Positions 45,428 through 54,810 of a stretch of DNA of 64,000 nucleotides are shown piece by piece. Below the pieces are notes generated by a model. It was not told where the DNA came from, made no database searches, and saw only the letters and a program-made list of their open reading frames with translations. Both the position numbers and the translations under genes were made by a program. The DNA lies in contig JADEYG010000004.1 of the NCBI GenBank assembly GCA_016906335.1, forward strand, positions 533,001 to 597,000, in the 5' to 3' direction. Source of the stretch: Novakomyces olei. Taxonomy: Eukaryota > Ascomycota > Novakomycetes > Novakomycetales > Novakomycetaceae. The first letter of the stretch is position 1. Each line of letters starts with the position of its first letter.

Positions 45428-46783
45428 TTACGCCAATTTGTAAGTCTCGTGCGACACTTTCTCCAAAAAGTCACTTAGTTCGAGTTCACATAACACGAGG
45501 CGTAACGACAATCGCGCCGTGTCGCCCGCTGTAAAAGCCGCCATACAGAGGGGACGCAAGTGCACATTTTGCCACAATGATTCTACTGTGAATTGCTTGT
45601 TGGTATTAGCAAAAGCTCGAATGCCTTCCAAAAGTTTTCGCTTTGCTTGTTGAGGGTCCATTATTTCCTTTAATACAGGTTCAGGCACTGGATCCAGCTC
45701 CGTATCGCTATCATCGCAGACCTTGCAATACGAATTTCGCCTTTTCTGTAGTGTCCCATCAATAACAAGTTCACACAAGACAAGATCAAGTGTGCGACGG
45801 TACAATCTAATCGTTGACGGGCCTATTGAGGAGTCAGACAGGCCTAGTAGATGCACCAGTTCTGTAGGATCGTGCTCTATGCCATCATCAAAAATAGATA
45901 GCAGCCGACGTTTCATTTGACAAGCATCCATATGAAAAGAGCCCGATTTTCCTGGATTCAATACGACTTTAGAGAGACCATCTCCCCATCCACCCGAATT
46001 CTTGATACCATCTTTAGTCTCTTTTGGATTGGAAAGTGCGCCTAAACTGTCTGCAACCGTTTCCCTGGCCGAAGCATCCTTTCGACGTCTATCCTGATGG
46101 CTGTGCCTTATTTCTAAAGAATTATCCTGTTTAATGTCCCGAGTTTGTTTAGCCGTTTTCGTTTCCAAAACCGCGTCCCCGCTACGATCTACTCTATTCC
46201 CATCAACAGTTGGATCGACTCGCGTGCTACAAAAAGCAGCCCTATCCTTGGCGCATACACTGCCTTCGTCGCCAGTCTCGCAGATCCACGGATGAGCAAG
46301 AAGAGTCCGCTTCAATTGGGCTCGAGCCGTCCAAGCCGTGTACTCAGCAAGACCATTCTTGGAATAGTCTAAATGCGCGGCCATAACAAAGCGAAATCGA
46401 TAGCGCTGCTGCAGTTCTCCGCTGGCCCGAACAAACTGACCTACGCAGATGGGAGCTTCAGTCTGCTCGTATTCCTTATCAACCATTGATCTCAACTCGG
46501 GTGCCTCAATCGCGACTTCAATAACGGCTCCGCTTGAATCATCAAGCGTGACTGTCGTTCTGCTCTCTTTTGTGTCTATGGCAACAACAATGCCGACTAC
46601 CTGCACCCATTTTATGGGATGATTAAGGTGGAAATACACATTGATTCCGGGGTAGAGCTCAGCGTGTGTCTCCAGCGCGTACACGTCTTTTGCCCATAGT
46701 TTGACTCGAGATCGAAACACGGGAGACTGACGAAAACACTGCAGCGGGTAAAAGTCAAGGCCACGTTTTCGCGCAGGTTTCAT
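45428..46783 (-). CDS. STN1: CST complex subunit Stn1
   Basis: Single exon, 451 aa from the ATG at 46783. Stn1 forms CST with Ten1 and Cdc13/Ctc1, caps telomeres and directs polymerase alpha-primase fill-in. The N-terminal OB-fold begins with the Stn1 signature FYPLQCFRQSPVFRSRVKLW (about residues 8-30) and continues through HPIKWVQVVGIVVAIDTKESRTTVTLDDSSG to about 150. After a polar linker, two C-terminal winged-helix-like regions follow (QMKRRLLSIFDDGIEHDPTELVHLLG and QQAKRKLLEGIRAFA). The start is the first ATG before the signature. It is divergent from CMR1. Confidence 0.9.
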   Translation of the reverse strand: MKPARKRGLDFYPLQCFRQSPVFRSRVKLWAKDVYALETHAELYPGINVYFHLNHPIKWVQVVGIVVAIDTKESRTTVTLDDSSGAVIEVAIEAPELRSMVDKEYEQTEAPICVGQFVRASGELQQRYRFRFVMAAHLDYSKNGLAEYTAWTARAQLKRTLLAHPWICETGDEGSVCAKDRAAFCSTRVDPTVDGNRVDRSGDAVLETKTAKQTRDIKQDNSLEIRHSHQDRRRKDASARETVADSLGALSNPKETKDGIKNSGGWGDGLSKVVLNPGKSGSFHMDACQMKRRLLSIFDDGIEHDPTELVHLLGLSDSSIGPSTIRLYRRTLDLVLCELVIDGTLQKRRNSYCKVCDDSDTELDPVPEPVLKEIMDPQQAKRKLLEGIRAFANTNKQFTVESLWQNVHLRPLCMAAFTAGDTARLSLRLVLCELELSDFLEKVSHETYKLA

Positions 46784-46932
46784 TGGCGCCAAAATTCACA
46801 CACAGCCGCATTTTAGACGTGGTGTTTCATGACATTGGCTATGGACGATGGCCATTTTCGATTGGATATTATATACAGGTTGATAAAATAAATAAATAAA
46901 TAAATAAATAGATAAATTAATAAATAAATAAA

Positions 46933-47028
<96 letters not shown>

Positions 47029-47148
47029 ATACCACCAATAACCATGCAAACGATTAGACTAAATTAAATAAAATAATAAAAACCACAACGACGGATTATT
47101 TGTTGCTGCGCGCGTAGTTTGATTACAAAGAGGCCGACAAGCGCAGAA
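46784..47148. other. Divergent promoter (STN1 / CMR1) filled by a microsatellite
   Basis: Only 365 bp separate the two start codons, and about 145 bp of that is tetranucleotide repeat. Confidence 0.75.
46885..47030. repeat. (AAAT)n microsatellite
   Basis: Tetranucleotide AAAT/ATAA run with a few interruptions (GATAAATT, AAATTAAAT) in its left part and uninterrupted in the right part. Confidence 0.92.
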
Positions 47149-49191
47149 ATGCGCGGAGCCACCAATGGGCTTTCTGGTATTGCACAAAAAGATCCAATTA
47201 AAAACACGTTACGAGTTCGAGATTAATACCTACAGAATTTGAGTTGGCGCGGCAGGAAAAAATTCGACAGAATGAAGCTTTATTAAAGTACAAAAGGCAG
47301 TCGAATGATCTATAATACTGATTAATTGTACAGGCAATTAGAACTACAGAATGCGTCGGATCGAGTCTCAGGCCGGCCAAAACCGGCTCCGCGGCCAAAA
47401 GCACGTCAAAATAAGACAAAAGAGAGCACACCCGAACGTGTTCAGCCGCGTCGTATATCGAGCCGTTTGCAGGGCATTGAAGCCGATTCCGAAGTGGCTA
47501 AAAGAAAAGCAGAGGAGGATGAGCGTGCTCGACGGGAAGAAATAGAAGCCAGAAAACGGAGGCGAATGGAAGACTATGATTTACGCGAATCAGACGCGTT
47601 GGGTTCCAGTGCAACTGGACTGTTTGACGAATTGGCTCATACTTTTAGCGGTCAAACTGTTAAACAGGAGCCTATGCAAGACGTTCACAATGGAGTCATT
47701 GACGAAATTAAAAAGACAGACGTTACAGAAAGACCGGCGAAAAGGAGCAAAGAGCATATCCCTGTCAAAGAGGAAGGAAAAGAAACAAAATCTAACCTTG
47801 CAAGTCTTCGTAGAGACTTTGAAGAACTAGAACTTTATGATCGTTGGGCCCCGAGTGACATAAAGATAACACAGGAAAGAATCTACTCTATAGCTATGCA
47901 CCCAACGGAAGACAAGAAGCTGGTGTTTGCTGGGGACAAGGGCGGGTACCTGGGAATATGGGACGTTGAAGCTTCTATGCCAGCTGACACTGTAAATAAA
48001 CAGGCAAATGAAGATGAAGAAGAGAAGCAAGAAGAACCTCTAATACATAATTTCCAAGTACACACGCGTCCAATAACTGGATTAGTGACAGATCCAGCGG
48101 ACTCGACAAAACTGTATACTGCGTCTTACGACGGATCGATACGGGCATTGGATTTAGTCCATGCTAGGTCAAGTGAGGTGTTTGGGATGCCCGATGCCAA
48201 TGATAATAGTGTACCAATCAGTTCAATAGACTTGCGACAGGAAGGCCAGGTCATTGTGTTTTCCTCATTGAATGGTCATTTTGGTATTAAAGATGTGAGG
48301 GCAAAGCAGGCAAATATTTTGGAGTTGCAAGAACGAAAGATTGGGACAGTCTCCCTGATGCCTTCGAAGCCACATTTAATGGCTAGTGCCTCGCTAGATC
48401 GAACACTTTCTATTTGGGATATTCGGAAGCTATACACATCGGCAAAAACACAGACACCTCAGTTATTAGCTCAGTATACTTCGACAAAGTCCATTTCTAG
48501 TGCTTATTGGAACACGGGTGGCAGCCTACTCTCTACTTCTTATGATGATACACTTGGCATTTTTACCGGGGTTGATTCCACAGTGCAACAGACTGTACTG
48601 GACAAGACTTTGGAGATTGATCCGACTCATATCGTACGGCACAACAATCAAACAGGCCGATGGCTTACTGTCTTCAAAGCACAATGGCAAAGATACGCGC
48701 CCATTAATGCTCAAAAGTTCGCTGTTGGTAATATGAACAGGTGAGTTTGGCAATGGTTAGATACATAGGGAAAGCAAGAATAAAACACTGGAAAAGACAC
48801 AAAAAGACAGAAAGAGAAAAGCTAGAGTAAACAAGGAGAAGAAAAAAAGAGAAGAAAAAAAGAGAAAATAAAAGGCGCGTTCTGAATGTAAACATTACTA
48901 ATCATGATAGAGCAATCGATATTTACGATGAGCGCGGAAATTTAATATCGCGCTTAAGCGACGCAGAACTTATTACAGCTGTAAGATATAAAAGAAGAGA
49001 AAGACTTTACGAAATATAAAAATACATATAAAAATATATGTGTATATACATATTATTCAATTATCATAAGATGCTGATTTCAGGTTCCTGCTGTCTGCCA
49101 ATTTCATGTATCCCGAAACTGGGTGGTTGGCGGCACTGGATCGGGCAAGGCTGTCGCTTTCTTTCCCAAAGGTGACCTCAACCTTCGGTGA
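47149..49191 (+). CDS. CMR1: WD40 DNA-damage protein Cmr1 (DDB2-like)
   Basis: Five exons: join(47149..47176, 47236..47287, 47334..48740, 48911..48980, 49084..49191), 554 aa, phases 1, 2, 2, 0. Cmr1 is a nuclear WD-repeat protein that binds damaged DNA and gathers at intranuclear quality-control foci. The N-terminus (EFELARQEKIRQNEALLKQLELQ) is the family's charged helix. The beta-propeller starts near residue 190 with DIKITQERIYSIAMHP, and includes VFAGDKGGYLGIWDVEA, LYTASYDGSIRALDL, LMASASLDRTLSIWDIRK and HNNQTGRWLTVFKAQW. The last blade, WVVGGTGSGKAVAFFPKGD, needs the two small 3' exons. The two 5' exons were found only by phase and by the helix match. Confidence 0.92.
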
Positions 49192-49737
49192 AAACCTTTT
49201 GGTTTCGCTGGCTTATAAGCTTTCAGCAGCAGAGCTTCAAGAGTCAGTTTGGGCCTGGCTTTGCAAATGCATAGCAAAATTCGAGCTGCGTGCTCAGATT
49301 TGTATAGGAATCATTAAAATATAGAAAAAACCGGTCAATTTTTGTTTGCTCTATACGCAGTTGTGGTAAATTTTGGGTGCAGCACTCTGCATCTTTAGAA
49401 TAGGGTATGCAGACAAATTGAAAGACCTAAAGAATTCGCCCAATTCTTCATACGTAGACTTTGGCTCAACTAAAGTGCACGGGTACCCGTCCGTCTATTA
49501 TACTTTTATAGTATTACCTGTGAACAAATAGCATTGACTCGTATTTATTAACGCAGCACCCTATATAATAATTGTATTAAAATAATTATCATACTACAAT
49601 AATAGCTATACTACGATAATAAATATATATTACACAGGGTTTTCTACTGCCATAAGATCCTAAGGCCAGTCCGGCCAATTCCACTGACAGCCTCATCGTA
49701 GGAAGCAAAACGCCAACAAAGGCGGTTGTGATTCGCA
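49192..49737. other. Spacer between CMR1 and VPH1
   Basis: 3' UTR of CMR1 and promoter of VPH1. TATACTACAATAATAG-like AT repeats lie at 49560-49635. No gene was seen. Confidence 0.5.
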
Positions 49738-52700
49738 ATGACTTACTCGAGCCTCTTCCGTAAGAATGCTACTATCTCTTGTGTACTAAATATCAGGCTC
49801 GGAGGAAGTTTCCCTCGTGCAGATGTATTTGCCGTCGGACGTATCGAGAGCAACCGTCTCTGCTCTCGGAGAAGTCGGTCTTGTCCACTTCCGAGACGTA
49901 TACTCCAATCTTGCCTGTGATCAATGACTAATATGAACTGTCTAGTTAAATACGGATGTGAATGCTTTCCAACGTTCTTTTGTTCGTGAAGTCAGAGGCT
50001 TAGATGACACGGAAAGGAGACTACGTATGTTTTGACGATACTTTTACATGGCTCTGTTTTTTGGTCTATGGCTAATTGATAAGGTTATTTTGCCACTCAA
50101 GCGGAAAAGCATAATATTCGTATCCGCGCGGCCTTTGAAGATTCGTCTTTTACTGCTCCTTCGCCTAACGAGATTGACGAATTGAGCCAGAGGGCAATTG
50201 ACTATGAAACAAGGCTGACCCATCTTTTGGCGAACGACGAGACTTTGAAAAAGCGATACAATGAGCTGATTGAGTACCGCTACGTCTTGAGAGAAACGAG
50301 CAATTTCTTTTCGAGGGTAATTTGTTGTTTATGTCTGCAAGTTGCTTGCTTTTTTTTTGCCTCCAATTAATATTTGCTTTTTTTAGATGCTGATTTCATT
50401 TTATTATACATTTTATTTTAATATTGTTGAAGTTTTTTTTCCTTATTATGAACTTGACTAATTATGTCAGGTGAGAGGGGATATCACAGTTGGTGGCGAG
50501 ACAATCAACGATTCCGACTCTGCACCATTACTTGAAAACGATGCGGAAATGGGAAACATGGATGCCGCCTATTCTGCTATGAACGTCGACCTTATTTCTG
50601 GCGTCATCCCGCGGCGACGTGTGGCTGTTTTTGAACGTATCCTGTGGCGATCGCTGCGTGGAAATTTGTATATGACACAATCCGAAATTGAACAGCCTAT
50701 CGAGGTTAGTCCGGGAGAATTTGAGGAGAAAAACGCATTTATTATCTTTGCTCATGGCAAAGAAATAATGAACAAAATTCGGAAAATATCAGAGTCCCTT
50801 GGAGCCTCATTGTACACTGCCGATAATGATCCTACTACGCGTCGTGATCAGCTTCAAGAGGTTAATGCTCGTATTGAAGATATTACCTCAGTTTTGGAGA
50901 ACACTTCTGCAACGCTAAATGCAGAGATTGGATTTATTGCTGAGAATTTGGCTACGTGGATGACCACAATAAAAAAGGAGAAGGCAATCTATGAGATAAT
51001 GAACCTTTTCAATTACGATCAAGGCCGCAAATGCCTTATTGCTGAGGGTTGGGTGCCCACAAATCGTCTTGATCAGGTGCAGAACATTATGAAGGATGTA
51101 GCTAATCGCTCTGGCTCTCAAGTACCCTCCATTTTGAATGAAATTCGTACAAATCGTGAGCCACCTACTTACAACAAATTGAACAAATTTACAGAGGCCT
51201 TTCAGAGTATCATTGATTCTTATGGTGTCGCCTCGTACCGCGAGGTAAATCCGGGCCTCGTTTCTATTGTCACTTTTCCATTCCTGTTCTCCGTGATGTT
51301 TGGGGACATTGGTCACGGGTTTATCATGTTTATGGTGGCACTAGTAATGATTTTGAACGAGCGAAAGCTGGCTAATTCTGGCATGGAGGTAAGAAATGAG
51401 GAGATGAAAAAGAAACAAACAAACAAATAAATAACTATTAATTAAAAAAAAATAACTAAATACATGATGCAGCATTTACTAACAAACAGCTTCTTGATAT
51501 GGCCTTCTTTGGTCGCTATATAATCCTGCTCATGGGAGCATTTTCCATGTATACAGGTCTTGTGTACAATGATGCCTTTTCGAAAGCACTTTCCATATTC
51601 TCTCCGCGCTGGCAATGGCCCGAAGACCAATCAGGCTCTTTAATTGTGGCGGAAAAAACGGGTGTGTATCCTTTCGGTCTCGATCCGACGTGGCATGAAT
51701 CTGATAATGCTCTCTTGTTTACAAACTCTCTCAAGATGAAGATGTCGATCATCCTTGGTGTTATTCACATGACCTTTTCTCTTTGCCTGTCTGTCTGTAA
51801 TTACCGATTCTTCCACAAGAGAATGGATATTTATACGGTTTTTCTGCCCTCACTGCTGTTTTTAGAGTCAATTTTCGGCTATTTGGTATTGGCAGTTATT
51901 TACAAATGGGCAGTTGACTGGTCGCAAAGAGATCAAAGTCCTCCGGGTCTTTTGAACATGCTCATCTATATGTTTTTGTCACCAGGAACTATTGAAGAGC
52001 CCCTCTACCCTGGACAAAGCTTTGTTCAAATTGTTCTTTTACTGCTCGCCCTGGTTTGTGTTCCCTGGCTTTTATTGGCAAAGCCTTTACTGCTCCGCAG
52101 AGAACATTATCGCGCAGTGGCCCTCGGGTATCGAGGAGTATCAGGCGACGATGTCCATCGCGTCTCTGCCGATGAAACGGATGATCAAAGCGTAATTATA
52201 TCGGAAGCCGTTCATTCTGGTGGAGAAGAGTTTGATTTTGGAGAAATAATGATTCATCAAGTCATTCATACGATCGAGTTCTGCCTTGGGTGTATATCGC
52301 ACACTGCAAGTTATCTACGTCTTTGGGGTATTAATAATAAATGATTTTATTGTTTTTAATTATTAATTATTGTGTTTTTTTTTTTTTGATTATTTCTAAC
52401 GACCAGCACTTTCTCTGGCTCACAATCAATTGAGCGCTGTTCTATGGAGCATGACGCTTAAAAATGCCTTTTCCACTACCGGTGTAATGGGAGTTATAAT
52501 GACGGTTGTATTGTTTGCGTTTTGGTTTGTCCTAACATGTGGTGTGCTTGTGGTAAGTAACTCCTTCTTGTCAATTATAAACAGCGAATCTAACTTTCTA
52601 GATGATGGAAGGTACGAGTGCAATGTTGCACAGTCTTCGTCTTCACTGGGTCGAGGCTATGTCCAAGCATTATGAGGGTGCGGGCTATGCTTTTGCCCCG

Positions 52701-52739
52701 TTCTCTTTCAAGGCCATCTTGGACGAGCAAGCACAATAG
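49738..52739 (+). CDS. VPH1: V-type proton ATPase subunit a (Vph1/Stv1)
   Basis: Eight exons: join(49738..49759, 49797..49897, 49946..50024, 50084..50316, 50471..51388, 51490..52327, 52407..52552, 52602..52739), 824 aa, all phases consistent. It is the membrane Vo subunit a that forms the proton half-channels. Its cytosolic half starts [16 protein letters not shown]...[15 protein letters not shown]. The membrane half has [31 protein letters not shown]-like sequence, [16 protein letters not shown] and the C-terminal [15 protein letters not shown] block with the essential proton-path Arg. The C-terminus, [13 protein letters not shown], is as expected. The gene has the most introns in the window. 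It cannot be assigned to vacuolar or Golgi isoform, since most fungi have one gene. Confidence 0.96.
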
Positions 52740-53080
52740 AAAAAATCGCCATACATGATTAATACAAGCCATTAAACAATTTTTTATTTGCGTATGACTT
52801 TGAGTACGTCCGGGAATATGTAGGCAAGTCCGGAAATATTTAGGCAAGACGCGCACAGCCTTTTGGCACAGCCTTTTACCGCCTTTCCAAAGTTGCTGTA
52901 ACATTATTCGACTTGTCCGTTCATGTACAATTGAAACGTCAATCCGTATAATACTAAAACATCGGAATAGCGTTGGCACAAAGATATGCCGTAGCACATC
53001 AAAACTTTTGAAATGCTGCTATACAGTACGCTATCCCGCAGTACTCTAAACAGCTTTCCCAGGTACACACTGTACTCAAG
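52740..53080. other. Convergent 3' spacer
   Basis: Between the stop codons of VPH1 and SLU7. It has a short direct repeat, GTCCGGGAATAT / GTCCGGAAATAT, near 52808 and 52829. No gene was seen. Confidence 0.55.
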
Positions 53081-54265
53081 CTATAAAGCTCTGCCGACCT
53101 GCACGTTAGTGCAGTACGTATTCCTATAAACCTGATGGCAGCAGGCGAACCCCCATTTCCCGTCTTGCCAGTAGCTGCCAAACACGGAAGAATGGTTATT
53201 AGGGTATTCGTCCTCAGTGTACTTGCTTTTGGGAATAAGTTGGGCAGAGGACGAATGCTCCTGGCCAGCAACTTTGTACTCTTGAAAAGCGTCTGTTGCC
53301 TCTAAAAGCTCCCTTGGAGCAGACAAAACAGCAGCCGGTCCATACCGCTCTTCCAGCTCCCGTTTCCGCTTTTCTTCCGCCTCCTTTGCCTCCTGCAGGT
53401 ACCGTTTAAACCCTAATTCGCCAGCAGTAGGATTGGCCTGTATATGCTGAGTCTCCCCAGACTTGTCTGCAGCAGCTTGCCAGGCAAACCTCTGCAGCTT
53501 TTCAAACTCTGCCTTATCCTTGGACTCTCTCGTGAACCCTTCAGCGGCTACTGCTCCCGCATTAGCAAGCGCTTCGTCCGCCTTCATTGACCTCGACTTG
53601 GGCAGGTACTGCGGACCGTCGTCGCCCAGGTTCAGCAGGTACCCGGCCTTGTCCTCACGGATACGCAGAGTCTTTGACAGGTTCTCCCTCTCTGCTTTGT
53701 CAGGGTTTTTTCCCTCTCCAGAGGCGGCCCTGGCCGCCTCTATTCTCTCATACTCCTCCACCACCTGCCGATGCTGATCGGGATCGTACCCGCTCCAGTG
53801 ATCGCGTTTAGCCTCCCAGTCCGGCTCATAGTCCGGTATTATCTCGTCCTGCTGTATATCCTCTCCCGTCCATCGAGCACCCCGTTTTCTCGGTCTCTCC
53901 AAGCAGTCTTTTGTGCGGTGCGACACGGCCCCACAGTTTTCACAAGCGCCTTTGCGGTACTTTGTCGCCGCGGGTCCGAGCTTTTTGCCTCTGACGTACC
54001 ACGCAGTCTTGTAAGCGTCCCCGTCCTTGGCCGATGCCGACTCTGGCTTCCGCTGGTGGACAAGCGATCGGCCAGAGGCGTCGTCAGTGTACCACGGAGC
54101 CTTTGATATAAACTGTGGAATATGAGGGTTTATTGTATTGCCTTCTGCATCAAGCGCCAGCGGGGCTTTGCCTGCCTTGCGGTCCTCGTCCAGTTGCCTT
54201 TCAATCTGCGCTTCCCGCCGTGATAGTTTCGGTGCTGATCCATACGGCAGCTGGTCGGTAGCCAT
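53081..54265 (-). CDS. SLU7: Pre-mRNA splicing factor Slu7
   Basis: Single exon, 394 aa. Slu7 acts in the second catalytic step of splicing and in 3' splice-site choice. Features are an N-terminal NPHIPQFISKAPWY block, a CCHC zinc knuckle (Cys108, Cys111, His116, Cys121 in CENCGAVSHRTKDC), the DRDHWSGYDP-like block (here AKRDHWSGYDPDQH), and the conserved C-terminus HSSVFGSYWQDGKWGFACCHQ. It is head-to-head with TAF1 across a minisatellite. Slu7 matters most when the branch point is far from the 3' AG, yet the introns in this window have very short distances, so its role here may differ. Confidence 0.96.
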   Translation of the reverse strand: MATDQLPYGSAPKLSRREAQIERQLDEDRKAGKAPLALDAEGNTINPHIPQFISKAPWYTDDASGRSLVHQRKPESASAKDGDAYKTAWYVRGKKLGPAATKYRKGACENCGAVSHRTKDCLERPRKRGARWTGEDIQQDEIIPDYEPDWEAKRDHWSGYDPDQHRQVVEEYERIEAARAASGEGKNPDKAERENLSKTLRIREDKAGYLLNLGDDGPQYLPKSRSMKADEALANAGAVAAEGFTRESKDKAEFEKLQRFAWQAAADKSGETQHIQANPTAGELGFKRYLQEAKEAEEKRKRELEERYGPAAVLSAPRELLEATDAFQEYKVAGQEHSSSAQLIPKSKYTEDEYPNNHSSVFGSYWQDGKWGFACCHQVYRNTYCTNVQVGRAL

Positions 54266-54360
54266 GCTGGATCAGCTGTTGCTGCCAATTGAATAGGAAT
54301 AGAAAAGAAATAAAATTAAATTATGAAAGAAATAGAAAACGAATTAGGAATAGAAATAAT

Positions 54361-54738
54361 AAATATAATAAATATAATAAATATAATAAATATAATAAAT
54401 ATAATAAATATAATAAATATAATAAATATAATAAATATAATAAATATAATAAATATAATAAATATAATAAATATAATAAATATAATAAATATAATAAATA
54501 TAATAAATATAATAAATATAATAAATATAATAAATATAATAAATATAATAAATATAATAAATATAATAAATATAATAAATATAATAAATATAATAAATAT
54601 AATAAATATAATAAATATAATAAATATAATAAATATAATAAATATAATAAATATAATAAATATAATAAATATAATAAATATAATAAATATAATAAATATA
54701 ATAAATATAATAAATATAATAAATATAATAAATATAAT
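54361..54738. repeat. 9-bp minisatellite, 42 perfect tandem copies
   Basis: AAATATAAT repeated 42 times without a phase slip or substitution, followed by AAATATAAAT variants to about 54770. It occupies most of the 545-bp gap between the SLU7 and TAF1 start codons. The six frames it leaves open (NKY, IIN, YYI and so on) are artefacts of the repeat. Confidence 0.97.
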
Positions 54739-54810
54739 AAATATAAATAAATATAAATAAATATAAATTCGAGATAAAGATCTCGTGTTGCGACATGCTT
54801 TAGGCGGAGC

